Assembly (NCBI GenBank): GCA_964030475.1
Contig: CAXIPT010000040.1
Coordinates: 26,942-90,941 of the forward strand
Direction: 5' to 3'
From: Tethya wilhelma
Lineage: Eukaryota > Porifera > Demospongiae > Tethyida > Tethyidae
DNA length: 64,000 nucleotides
Shown here: positions 22,230 through 33,057 of the stretch, one piece after another
Layout of the letters: each line of letters begins with the position of its first letter
How positions within the stretch are numbered: the stretch's first letter is position 1
Program-made: the position numbers and the translations under genes
The notes under the pieces: model-generated
Databases searched by the model: none
The model's input: only the letters and a program-made list of their open reading frames with translations
What the model was told of the DNA's origin: nothing

Positions 22230-23848
22230 GTCGTTTAACTGATTACCTTTGGTTGACGCTAAATCGTGTCATCAGCGTGAGTGTTTCAAACTGCGGTTGA
22301 CGCAAAATCGCGTCAATTCAGCACTAGCGACTATTTTGCAAGCTAAGATATTAGCCCTGAACTTTAAACTTTATATACGAATAGGTAAAGGACTACTCTA
22401 CTAAAATATCAAGTCAGACTTAGAACTGCTAGTAAGGCGTGGCACTACTCGTCGTTGGGAGACTAACTGTCACGATCTTTGTGATCACGATAGTCGACTT
22501 TAAATCGACGTTTTTTCTACAACCCTTCAGAGAATAAACTTGAAACTTGCTACGTAGGTGCAGGGATAGTTAGACTATATGTGACCCAATTTTGGAAAAC
22601 CGACCAGATGTAGTAAAACTTTATTTGTAGTAATCGGCGACTGTAGTGTAATTCACGGCGCGCGCGCGAAATAATTTTTTTTGCACCAATGGGGAGGGGC
22701 ACACCTTGGCGAGCTGCAGACGTGATTTTACGGGTGGGGCTGCTTCTATTGCTGAGATATAAGCGTTTGAATGCAGCTATGTCGGCCATGGCTAGCTTCT
22801 CTCCCGTTAGTACACGGGATGCGTTGCCATGTTCATTGATTGATAAGTACATGATGCAGCTGCTGCTGTGCATCTCATTATAATCTTGCATATTTAATGT
22901 GCAACAAAAAACAATGCATTGTTAATGAACTAAACACTTCTAGCAGAAAGAGATCTCTTCCAGATGATCAGAAGATGGCCCACAGTGTTGCAGAATCGCT
23001 GGGCTATGCCAGGAGCTGCTATCTGTGCATAGTAATGAATGAATGTATTGTACATTGTGTATAATAAATTTGCAATGAAATTTGTGGGGGAAAGAAGCTA
23101 AGCGCTTCTTATTATGGGCAATAAGTATTAGCTAAACTGTTTCCTACAGTTAGAATAGCTATAGATGCATGCATTAATATTGGGCGCTTATTTCTGCGCC
23201 ATTTATAGCTTAGTTACTCTAGTTACAGCCCGCCCGCTACATTATTCTACTTAGTAGACTTACTTACTTCCTTGGTGAATCCTCCTGGAAGGCTCCCTGG
23301 TCTTCTGTGTCTTTAAAAAGGCTCATAAAGTAAGTTTTAACTAGCGCTTCAACTAACTTCATGCATATTCTGATACTACACTAAAATTGTACCACAAACA
23401 TAAGTTGTTTGTAACACGGATAGTATACGGAGTTTGTGTACTCGCGCTTAGCAACGTATTCGCTCACGATTTTAGCGAGTAAAATTGGAATGAACGGTCG
23501 GTATATTTGAGCTCATATCTCCAAATCTATAGCGCCTAGCCGCTTCAAATTTGGAAAATAGCTAGCTGCAATGACGTAGATTACAATGCAAGCGCTATCT
23601 CAAAATTCGCATATTACTACATCTGGTCAGTTTTCCAAAATTCGGTCACATATAGTCATAGCATCGCTTTAATAAGCGTTTCTGACTAGCTGGAAAAAAC
23701 GCTTCATACGTGCGACTATATTCTAGCATATTTGACCCTCCCGTATGTTAGGCTTTTTTTACTAGCAAAAGCTTCACTAAGCAACAAGACCTGGAGTAGA
23801 GTAAGCTTGATTGTTGCTTAGCTGCATCATATAAAAGCTTTGCCTAAT
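22230..23848. mobile_element. TTAA-type repeat family 3, hosting a nested GTGACC element
   Basis: Shares its body with 29471-30100 (for example AACTTGAAACTTGCTACGTAGG, GACCCTCCCGTA, CAAAAGCTTCACTAAGCAACAAG). A TTAA at 22234-22237 and a pair of TTGACGC/GCGTCAA inverted motifs (22252-22320) mark the left. The right edge near 23848 runs into satellite B. The element at 22581-23649 is inserted in it; at 29900-29920 the same sequence is uninterrupted. Edges are not fixed to the base. Confidence 0.6.
22581..23649. mobile_element. GTGACC-ended nonautonomous element, copy A (1069 bp)
   Basis: Ends GTGACCCAATTTTGGAAAAC and its inverse (...GTTTTCCAAAATTCGGTCAC) extend as terminal inverted repeats through CCGACCAGATGTAGTA. 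A 4-bp ATAT flanks both sides (22577-22580, 23650-23653). The interrupted sequence occurs uninterrupted near 29900 (GTTAGCCTATGTAGCCATAGC). No credible coding region: open frames lie in the terminal repeat and recur in every copy. I cannot assign a superfamily. Confidence 0.85.
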
Positions 23849-23849
23849 C

Positions 23850-24660
23850 TTTTGTGAATTGTTAATTTTTCAACACTTGGAACATTATCTTGAGGTGAAA
23901 AACATTGTGATAAACAAAGTTTTGTCACAGTACAGATAAAGAACTTAGTCTTTTTGACTGACTATTGACTTAGAAAATTTTCTCTGCCTAAAAAATACAC
24001 TTTTGCCAAAAACGTTTGAAGACATTTTTTAAAACAAAAGAAGCACTTTTGTGAATATTTACTTTTTTTAACACTTGGAACATTATCATGACGTAAAAAG
24101 CATTGTTTGTGATAAACAAAGTTTTTTCACAGTACAGATAAAGAACTTAGTCTTTTTGACTGATTATTGATTTAGAAAATTTTCTGAGACTAAAAAATAC
24201 ACTTTTGATAAATCACATTTATTTTGCATTCAATAGTTTTTCTAACACAAAAGAAACACTTTTGTTAAATTGAAACACTTTTGTGAATAGTTACTTTTTT
24301 CAAAACTTGGAACATTATCTTGAGGTGAAAGACATTGTGATAAGCAAAGTTTTCTCACAGTAACTTAGTCTTTTTGGCTGAGTATCGACTTAGAAAATTT
24401 TCTGTGACTAAAAAATACACTTTTGACCAAAAAGCGTTTATTTTGCCTTTAAAACATTTTCTAGCACAAAACAAACACTTTTGTGAATAGTTACTTTTTA
24501 CAACACTTGGAACATTATCTTGGGGTGAAAAACATTGTGATAAACAAACTTTTCTCACTGTACAGATAAAGAAATTAGACTTTTTTCACTGACTATAGAC
24601 TTAGAAAATTTTCTGTAACTAAAAAAAATACACTTTTGACAAAAAAAGTTTTTTTCGTCT
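23850..24660 (+). repeat. Satellite subfamily B, forward
   Basis: Units of about 206-217 bp with cores at about 23965, 24172, 24388 and 24600. The unit differs from A by CACTTGGAACATTATCTTGAGG, TGTGATAAACAAAGTTTTC, GTACAGATAAAGAACTTAG and TTCTGTGACTAAAAAATAC. It keeps the half-palindrome CTTAGAAAATTTTCT. Confidence 0.87.
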
Positions 24661-24664
24661 TTAA

Positions 24665-24897
24665 CACTTAGAGGACAATTGTCACGAATCCGTGACATAA
24701 TTACAATTACGTACCACTTCTGGAAGACGATTGTCACGTTTCCGTGACGCGTAAAATTATAATACAAAGCTTAGCGTCTTAGGCTTTTTTGTCAGCTAGT
24801 TGAACAGAGTTACAAAAGCGATGCTATGGTCATATAGTCTAGATATTGCTACAATAACATAGCAAGTACTAAGCCTCTACTAGCTAAGACCATGGAG
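24665..24897 (-). mobile_element. TTAA MITE family 2, truncated copy
   Basis: Starts CACTTAGAGGACAATTGTC directly after TTAA (24661-24664). Paired motifs TGTCACG-CGTGACA lie about 45 bp apart at 24679-24750. It is identical in inverse to 32156-32389 over the part compared. The inner end is cut near 24897. Confidence 0.8.
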
Positions 24898-24904
24898 AGG
24901 TGAA

Positions 24905-24990
24905 AAAAACATTGTTGGTGAAAAAAAGTTTTCTCACGGTAGATATAAAGAACTTAGTTTTTTTGTGTGAATATAGACTTAGAAATTTTT
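24905..24990 (+). repeat. Satellite A fragment
   Basis: Partial forward unit that continues past the TTAA element at 24995-25637 as GACGAAAAAGTTCAC. Confidence 0.75.
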
Positions 24991-24994
24991 TTAA

Positions 24995-25637
24995 CCCTTT
25001 AATTACGAATGACAGGAAAACACGTCATTTAATTAATGCATTTGAAATACGATAGACGTCTAAACATGTCATTGCAACGTTAGCGCGTGCTCTGAAGCTA
25101 AGCGAATTAGCATTGAGCTTTAAACTTGCTGTGCATTTAGGTAAAGTATCACTCTAGTAAAATACCAAGTTTAGTTGGAACTGATAAGTAGGTGGGGCTC
25201 AGCGAGGTCAAGAAGGGCAAAAATTCACGATCACCGAGATCGTGACGATAAGTTTTCTTGGCTCGTTTTCTCTGTAGTCTCTAGGATTAGAAGCTTAGCG
25301 CTACTTGTGGTAGTAAAGAGATGGTTAGTCTATACATTTATAAGCTTAGTTTGGATGCTGCTCAAAACCATGGAGAAAGAAAGCCAAACACGCTTGGAAT
25401 TCTATTGAACTTCGAACCCTCTAATTTTTAAGCAAATTTTTCCAGGTTCAGCCAGGTCCACGCTAGGATCAGCAGTCATACAGGTAATAGATAAGTACTT
25501 TAACATAATATTGTCTTTTTTTAGATAAGTATGCAACTAGAGCTGGATAATATGCATCAATCAACAAGTATAAAAAATACATTTTAATTTAGTAATTTAT
25601 CACGTGGCCACATCCTGCAATTTCCGGGTAAAAAGGG
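24995..25637 (+). mobile_element. TTAA MITE family 1, complete copy (643 bp)
   Basis: CCCTTTAATTACG at the left and an inverse CCCTTTTTACCCGG at the right, flanked by TTAA (24991-24994, 25638-25641). Removing it with one TTAA gives TTTTTTTAAGACGAAAAAGTTCAC, a normal satellite unit. The interior (25138-25480) matches 33180-33545. No coding region. Confidence 0.88.
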
Positions 25638-25667
25638 TTAAGACGAAAAAGTTCACTTTTTACTTAA

Positions 25668-26333
25668 CACTTAGCGGACGGGTTAAATTATTGAATTTTG
25701 AACTCAAAATACAGGTACAAAATTTATACGCCTGCAAGCGTAAGTGTAACTTCAGCACTTTTTTTTGGCAGGAAGCTTGCATCTGTGAACTTTGAACTAG
25801 CTGTGCAGACAGGTAAGGTATTGCCCTACTTAAATATGAACTACTAACTTAAACCTTGAAGTAGGCGTGGCGCTATAGGTTCATAAAGCGACAAAGGTCA
25901 CGATCACGACCATCGCTTTTCGTAGCTTGTTTTCTCCAGAGTCCTACAGTTAGTACTTTATATAATACTGCAGGGATTGCTAGGCAATAAAGCTATACCA
26001 TCGCTTTTGGTATTCAGTTAGGCTAGCTAGTTTTTGGCTCATAAGTCTGTCATGGTCGCGTTAGTCGCGATCGCGATTTTCGGTTTTAGTTTCTCGTTTT
26101 CTTCATGGTCTTAGCTAGTAGAGGCTTAGTACTTGCTATGTTATTGCAGCAATAGCTAGACTATATGACCATAGCATCGCTTTTGTAACTCTGTTCAACT
26201 AGCTGACAAAAAAGCCTAAGACGCTAAGCTTTGTATTATAATTATACGTGTCACGGAAACGTGACAATCGTCTTCTGGAAGTGGTATGTAATTGTAATTA
26301 TGTCACGGATTCGTGACAATCGTCCTCTAAATG
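25668..26333 (+). mobile_element. TTAA MITE family 2, complete copy (666 bp)
   Basis: CACTTAGCGGACG at the left and an inverse CATTTAGAGGACG at the right, flanked by TTAA (25664-25667, 26334-26337). The flanks join to CACTTTTTACTTAAAACGTTT, the satellite sequence. The right end carries two GTCACG-CGTGAC palindromic motifs. It lies 30 bp from the neighbouring family-1 element, in the same satellite unit. Confidence 0.88.
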
Positions 26334-26337
26334 TTAA

Positions 26338-27377
26338 AACGTTTTTTTGACTTGAAAACAATTTTGAGCAAAAAAGAAACATTTTCGTGAAATTTGACTT
26401 TTTCAACACATGGAACATTCTCTACGTGTAAATAACATTGATGGTGAAAAAAAAGTTTTCTCACAGTAGAAATAAAGAACTTAGTTTTTTTGTCTGACTA
26501 TGGACTTGGTAAATTTTCTAAGACCAAAAAGTACACTATTCGCAAAAAACGTTTATTTTGACATGAAGACAATTTTCAGACACTTTGGGGATAATTTTAC
26601 TTTTTTCAACTGATGAAACATTCTCTTGGTGTAAGAAACATTGTTGGTAAAAAACAAAGTTTTCGCACAGTAGAGATAAAGAACTAAGTATTTTTGTGTG
26701 ACTATGGACTTAGAAAATATTCTGAGACCAAAAACTTAATTTTTTGCTAAAATAGTTTAAAAAATATTTTCAGCATAGAAAGAAACAATTTGGTGAAATT
26801 TTACTTTTTTCAACTAATGAAACATTCTCTTGGTGTAAAAAACATTGTTGGTGATAAACAAAGTTTTATCACGGTAGAGTTAAGCAACTTAGTTTTTTTG
26901 TCTGATTATGGACTTAGAAAGTTTTCTAACACCAAAAAGTTCACTTTATGCTTAAAACATTTATTTGACTCAAAAACAACTTTCAGCACAAAAAAAAACC
27001 TTTGCTGAAATTTTACTTTTATCATCTTATGGAACATTCACTTTTTGTAAATAACATTGATGGTGAAAAACAAAGTTTTCGCACGGTAGATATAAAGAAC
27101 TTAGTTCTTTTGTGTGAATATAGACTTAGAAAATTTTTTCAGACCAAAAAGTTCACTTTTTGCTTAAAATGTTTTTTTATATACTTGAAAACAATTTTGA
27201 GCAAAAAAGAAACATTTTGGTGAAATTTTACTTTATCAACACATGAAACATTGTCAAGGTGTAAATAACATTGATGGTGAAAAAAAAAGTTTTCTCACAG
27301 TAGAAATAAAGAACTTAGTTTTCTGTGTGACTATAGACCTAGTAAAATTTTTAAGATCAAAAAGTTCACCTTTTTGC
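26338..27377 (+). repeat. Satellite A array, forward
   Basis: About five units, regular forward order, up to the TTAA at 27378. Confidence 0.88.
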
Positions 27378-27381
27378 TTAA

Positions 27382-27645
27382 AGGAAACTATATAAGTGGT
27401 GTTTTGTTGCTAAAAATAATGACGTTTTGTGACGTTTTTTGTTGATACGTGGGTACCACGTCCGGGAACGTTTGCATACTACTCCGTGTATTGCACATTT
27501 TGCTTTTACTCGCGTAATAGTACTACGTGGTCAGCTGTTATTACAAGCCTAAGTAACTCGCGTAGTGCGCACTTAATACTGTAAGGTTTCTGTTTACAAC
27601 CCATTTATAGTAACAAAACACCGCTTATATAGTGACACAGTTCCT
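27382..27645. mobile_element. 264-bp TTAA MITE (AGGAAACTATATAAG ends)
   Basis: AGGAAACTATATAAGTGGTG at the left pairs with the inverse of CACCGCTTATATAGTGACAC and CAGTTCCT at the right. GTTTTGTTGCTA / TAGTAACAAAAC extend the pairing. TTAA flanks it (27378-27381, 27646-27649), and the joined flank TTTGCTTAACACGTTTATT is satellite. It is a fourth, unrelated TTAA family. Confidence 0.9.
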
Positions 27646-27649
27646 TTAA

Positions 27650-29470
27650 CACGTTTATTTTGACTTGAAAACATTTTTCAGCACAAAAGAATCACTTTGG
27701 TGAAATTTTACTTTTATCAACACATGAAACATTCTCTTGGTGTAAAACAAAGTTTTAGCACGGTAAAGATAAAGAACTAAGTTTTTTGGTGTGACTATGG
27801 ACTTAGAAAATTTTTGAAGACCATAAAGTACACTTTTCGCAAAAATCGTATATTTTGATATGAAAACAATTTTCAGATGAAATTAAACACTTTAGTAAAA
27901 TTTTATTTTTTAAAGTCATGAAACATTCTCTTGGTGTAAAAAAAATTCATGGTGAAAAACAAGGTTTTCTCACAGAAGAAATAAAGAACTTAGTTTTTTT
28001 GTTTGACTTTAGACTTTGAAAACTTTCTAAGACCAAAAACTTCATTTTTTGCTAAAATCGTTTACTTTTACTTGAAAAATATTTTCTGCACAAAAGAAAC
28101 ACTTTGGTGAAATTTTACTTTTTTCAACTCATGAAACTGTAAAAAACATTGTTGGTAAAAAGCAAAGTTTTATCACGGTAGAACTTAGTTTTTTCGTTTG
28201 ACTATGGACTTGGAAAATTTTCTAAGACCAAAAAGTACACTTTTTGCAAACAACGTTTATTTTAACTTGAAAACAAAAAAAAGCACTTTGGTTAAATTTT
28301 AGTTTTATTAACACATGGAACATTCTCTTGGTGTAAATAACATTTTTGGTGAAAAACAAAGTTTTCTCACGGTACAGGCAAAGAATGTAGTTTATTGGTG
28401 TGACTATGGATTTAGAAAATTTCCTAAGACCAAAAAGTTCACTTTGCTTAAAATGTTTTTTTTTTGACTTGAAAACAATTTTGAGCAAAAAAGAAACACT
28501 TTGGGGAAATTTTATTTTATCAACACAATGAAAATTCTCTTGGTGTAAATAACATCGATGGTGGAAAACAAAGTTTTCTCGCAGTAAAAAATGAAGAACT
28601 TAATCTTTTTGTCTGACTATCAACATAGAAAATTTTCTAAGACCAAAAAGTACACTTTTTGCAAAAAACGTTTAAAAACAATTTTCAGCACAAAAAAAAA
28701 ATTTTGGTGAAATTTTACTTTTATCAACACATGGAACATTCTCTTGGTGTAAATAAGATTGATGGTGAAAAACAAAGTTTTGGCACAATAGAGATAAAGA
28801 ACTTAGTTTTTTTTTTGTGACTATGGACTTAGAAAATTTTCTAAGACAAAAAAAGTTTATTTTTTGCTAAAAATGTTTATTTTGGCTTGAAAACATTTCA
28901 GCGCAAAAGAAATATTTTTGTGAAATTTTACTTTTTTCAATTCATGAAACATTCTCTTAGTGTAAAAAACATTGTTGGTGATACACAAAGTTTTCTCATG
29001 GTAGATATAAAGAACTTTGTTTTTTTGGGTGACTATGGACTTAGAAAATTTTCTAAGACCAAAAAGTACACTATTCGTAAAAAACGTTTAATTTGACATG
29101 AAAACAATTTTCAAATGAATTTAGGGAAATTTTACTTTTTTCCACTCATGAAACATTCTTTTGGTGTAAAAAACATTGTTGGTGAAAAACAAAGTTTTCG
29201 CATAAAGAACTAAGTTTTTTTGTGTGAATATAGACTTAGAAAATTTTTTAAGACCAAAAAGTTCACTTTTCGCTTAAAACGTTTCTTTGACTTGAAAACA
29301 ACTTTGAGCAAAAAAAAAACATTTTGGTGAAAAAAGTTCATTTTTTGCTAAAAACGTTTATTTCGATGTGAAAAAATTTTTCAGCACAAAACAAAACACT
29401 TTGGTGAAATTTTACTTTTTCAACACATGGAACATTCTCTTGGTGTAAATAACGTTGATGAAAAAAAAGG
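27650..29470 (+). repeat. Satellite A array, forward
   Basis: Eight to nine diverged units with the core at, for example, 28210-28227, 28627-28644 and 29036-29053. Confidence 0.88.
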
Positions 29471-29770
29471 CGTATTCTCTGATGGGTTGTAGAAAAAACG
29501 TCACTCTAAACTCTACCATCGTGATCGCGAAGATCGTGACCGTCAGTCGCTCAGCTACGAGTAGAGCCACGCCCTACTAGCAGTTCTAAGTCTGACTTGA
29601 TTTTTTGGTAGAGTAGTCCCTTACCTATTCGTATATAAAGTTTAAAGTTCAGGGCGAATTGCTTTGCTTGCAAAAAGTCACTAATGTGGCCATTAACGCA
29701 TTAATGCGTCAATGGCGGTTCGCAACACCAACGTGTTTGACGCAATAATACGTAATTGGCGTATAATCGG
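29471..29770. mobile_element. TTAA family 3 fragment, left part
   Basis: Body related to 22380-22520 (ACCTATTCGTATATAAAGTTTAAAGTTC, ACTAGCAGTTCTAAGTCTGACTTG, both in inverse there). It ends with GCGTATAATCGG immediately before a TTAA that is shared with the next element. Confidence 0.6.
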
Positions 29771-29774
29771 TTAA

Positions 29775-30203
29775 CCGATTATACATGGTTGATGCGCACG
29801 TTAACGCATCAACATGTGGGTGTTGAAAACCGCGGTTGACGCATTTTCCACAACCCTTCAGAGGATAAGCTTGAAACTTGCTACGTAGGTGGAGGGATAG
29901 TTAGCCTATGTAGCCATAGCATCGCTTTTGTAAGCCCTGTTGGCTAGCTGGAAAAAAAGCTTTAGACACGCCGCTATGTCCTCGCGTATTAGACCCTCCC
30001 GTAAATTAGGCTTTTTTTACCAGCAAAAGCTTCACTAAGCAACAAGACTTGGAGCTTGATTGTTGCTTAGATGCATCATAAAAAAACTTTGCCCAATCTC
30101 TTTTAGTATTAGAAAAACAAAAGGAAGGCGTAGCTACTAAAAATTAAAAATTTAATTTAGCGGATGTAGTCATTTACTTCAAAAGAATTCAGCGTATAAT
30201 CGG
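29775..30203. mobile_element. TTAA MITE family 3 (429 bp)
   Basis: CCGATTATACATGG at the left pairs with inverse GCGTATAATCGG at the right, flanked by TTAA (29771-29774, 30204-30207). TTGATGCG-N8-CGCATCAA follows 14 bp inside the left end, and a CGGTTGACGC motif follows it. The neighbour to the left ends with the same GCGTATAATCGG, so two ends abut on one TTAA. Confidence 0.75.
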
Positions 30204-30207
30204 TTAA

Positions 30208-30612
30208 AAGAAACACTTTGGTGAAATTTTACTTTTTTCAACACATGGAACATTCTCTTGGCGTAAAAAACAATGTCGGTGAAAAAAAAAGTTTTGGCAC
30301 AGTAGAGATAAAGAACTAAGTTTTTTTGTGTTACTATGGACTAAAAAAATTTTTTAAGAACAAAAAGTACACTTTTTACAAAAAACGTTTATTTTGACTT
30401 GAAAACAATTTTCAGCACAAAAGAAACACTTTGGTGAAATTTTACTTTTTCAACACATGGGACATTCTTCTGGCGTAAATAAAGTCAAAGTAAACATTTT
30501 TAGCAAAATATGAACTTTTTGCTCTTTGAAAATTTTATAAGTCCATAGTCGCACAAAAAAACAAGTTCTTTATCACAACCGAGAGAAAACTTTGTTTTTC
30601 ACCAACAATGTT
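30208..30612. repeat. Satellite A with an orientation flip at about 30480
   Basis: Forward units to GGCGTAAATAAAG, then reverse order (TTTTTAGCAAAATATGAAC, GTTCTTTATCACAACC) to the GTGACC insertion. Confidence 0.82.
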
Positions 30613-30616
30613 ATTT

Positions 30617-31687
30617 GTGACCGAATTTTGGAAAACCGACCAGATGTAGTAATATGCGAATTTTGAGATAGCGCTTGCATTGTAATCTACGTCATATCAG
30701 CTAGCTATTTTCCAAATTTGAAGCGGCTAGGCGCTATAGTTTTGGAGATATGAGCTCAAATATACCGACCGTTCATTCCAATTTTACTCGCTAAAATCGT
30801 GAGCGAATACGTTGCTAAGCGCGAGTACACAAACTCCGTATACTATTCGTGTTACAAACAATTTATGTTTGTGGTACAATTTTAGTGTAGTATCAGAATA
30901 TGCATGAAGTTAGTTGAAGCGCTAGTTAAAACTTACTTTATGAGCCTTTTTAAAGACACAGAAGACCAGGGAGCCTTCCAGGAGGATTCAACAACGAGGT
31001 AAGTAAGTCTACTAAGTAGAATAATGTAGCGGGTGGGCTGTAACTAGAGTAACTAAGCTATAAATGGCGCAGAAATAAGCGCCCAATAGTAATACATGCA
31101 TCTATAGCTATTCTAACTGTAGGAAACAGTTTAGCTAATACTTATTACCCATAATTAGAAGCGCTTAGCTTCTTTCCCCCACAAATTTCATTGCAAATTT
31201 ATTATACACAATGTACAATACATTTATTCATTATTATGCACAGATAAACAGCTCCTGGCATAGCCCAGCGATTCTGCAACACTGTGGGCCATCTTCTGAT
31301 CATCTGGAAGAGATTTCTTTCTACTAGAAGTGTTTAGTTCATGAACAATGCATTGTTTTTTTGTTGCACATTAAATATGCAAGATTATAATGAGATGCAC
31401 AGCAGCAGCTGCATCATGTACTTATCAATCAATGAACATGGCAACGCATCCCGTGTACTAACGGGAGAGAAGCTAGCCATGGCTGACATAGCTGCATTCA
31501 AACGCTAATATCTCAGCAATAGAAGGAAACCCACCCGTAAAATCCCGTCTGCAACTCGCCAAGGTGTGCCCCTCCCCATTAGTGCAAAAAAATTAATTTC
31601 GCGCGCGCGTCGCGAATTACACAACAATCGCCGATTACTACAAATAAAGTTTTACTACATCTGGTCGGTTTTCCAAAATTGGGTCAC
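30617..31687. mobile_element. GTGACC-ended element, copy B (1071 bp)
   Basis: Inverse of copy A. Flanked by ATTT (30613-30616, 31688-31691). Joining the flanks restores the satellite string AACAATGTTATTTACACCAAG, which is an exact empty-site reconstruction and shows a 4-bp target duplication. Confidence 0.9.
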
Positions 31688-31691
31688 ATTT

Positions 31692-32105
31692 ACACCAAGA
31701 CAATGTTCCATGTGTTGAAAAAAGTAAAATTTCACCAAAGTGTTTCTTTTGAGGTAAAAATTGTTTTCAAAACAAAATAAACGTTTTTAGTAAAAAGTGT
31801 AGTTGTTTTTTTTAAAAAAAGTCTTCAAACGATTTTAAGAACAGAAAATTTTCTAAGTCGATAATCAGTCAATAAAGACAAAGTTACTGTGAGAATATTT
31901 GTTTATCTTTTGTCAAAAGTGTATTTTTTTTAGTTACAGAAAATTTTCTAAGTCGATAGTCAGTGAAAAAAGTCTAATTTCTTTATCTGTACTGTGAGAA
32001 AAGTTTGTTTATCACAAACAATGTTTTTCACCCCAAGATAATGTTCCAAGTGTTTAAAAAGAAACTATTCACATAAGTGTTTCTTTTGTACTAAAAACTA
32101 CTTTA
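31692..32105 (-). repeat. Satellite A then B, inverted
   Basis: One A unit remnant (to about 31810), then B units (TTTTTTTAGTTACAGAAAATTTTC, CACCCCAAGATAATGTTCC). Confidence 0.82.
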
Positions 32106-32115
32106 GCACTTTAAC

Positions 32116-32389
32116 GTTAGTCGCGATCGCGATTTTCGGTTTTAGTTTCCCGTTTTCTCCATGGTCTTAGCTAGTAGAGGCTTAGTACTTGCTATGTTAT
32201 TGTAGCAATATCTAGACTATATGACCATAGCATCGCTTTTGTAACTCTGTTCAACTAGCTGACAAAAAAGCCTAAGACGCTAAGCTTTGTATTATAATTT
32301 TACGCGTCACGGAAACGTGACAATCGTCTTCCAGAAGTGGTACGTAATTGTAATTATGTCACGGATTCGTGACAATTGTCCTCTAAGTG
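32116..32389 (+). mobile_element. TTAA MITE family 2, truncated copy
   Basis: Begins inside the element at GTTAGTCGCGATCGCG, matching about 26063 onward, and ends CCTCTAAGTG followed by TTAA (32390-32393). The left outer end is missing. It is part of the right inverted arm. Confidence 0.82.
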
Positions 32390-32397
32390 TTAAAGAC

Positions 32398-32785
32398 GAA
32401 AAAAACTTTTTTTGTCAAAAGTGTATTTTTTTTAGTTACAGAAAATTTTCTAAGTCTATAGTCAGTGAAAAAAGTCTAATTTCTTTATCTGTACAGTGAG
32501 AAAAGTTTGTTTATCACAATGTTTTTCACCCCAAGATAATGTTCCAAGTGTTGTAAAAAGTAACTATTCACAAAAGTGTTTGTTTTGTGCTAGAAAATGT
32601 TTTAAAGGCAAAATAAACGCTTTTTGGTCAAAAGTGTATTTTTTAGTCACAGAAAATTTTCTAAGTCGATACTCAGCCAAAAAGACTAAGTTACTGTGAG
32701 AAAACTTTGCTTATCACAATGTCTTTCACCTCAAGATAATGTTCCAAGTGTTGAAAAAGTAACTATTTATCACAAACTGTTTTAG
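32398..32785 (-). repeat. Satellite B, inverted
   Basis: Essentially identical to the inverse of 24285-24655. The paired 70- and 67-codon open frames are the same protein in both arms because the DNA is the same, not because they are genes. Confidence 0.85.
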
Positions 32786-32846
32786 TTACATACACTATAA
32801 GTACGAGCTGTAGTTGTATACTTCTGTGTACCCTGCCTGTTTATAG

Positions 32847-33046
32847 AATACAGCAAGTCAAACATAATGTCATCCCTGTGGTTGATGTGGATGGATCATA
32901 TGTATACAAGAAATACATCTCTCTTGCTGAAGCTGGACAACAAGTTGCTCGACCAGGGCCACCATCTCCTCCTCTTACAGAATGGAAACTGGTCTCTGAA
33001 GCCACATGTAAAGACGTTGGTATTCATATTCCTCTTGTGACCTCAG
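32847..33046 (+). pseudogene. SAP-gene exon 2 fragment, duplicate in the right arm
   Basis: Inverse duplicate of 21863-21664 with the same acceptor (TATAG) and donor (CAG|GTAAAC). It encodes the IPVVDVDGSY block. Exon 1 is absent on this side: satellite B begins about 60 bp upstream, at 32786. A SWIM exon fragment follows in the right order at 35205. Confidence 0.8.
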
Positions 33047-33057
33047 GTAAACATTAA

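Noticed and set aside
22550..22891. 113-aa frame, also seen at 57863-58105, as a gene
   Set aside because: It spans the terminal inverted repeat of GTGACC elements and recurs in every copy with stops in some.
24355..24767. Two small proteins (67 and 70 aa) identical to frames at 32287-32699
   Set aside because: Both lie in satellite B plus a MITE end within inverted duplicate arms; the DNA is identical including noncoding parts.
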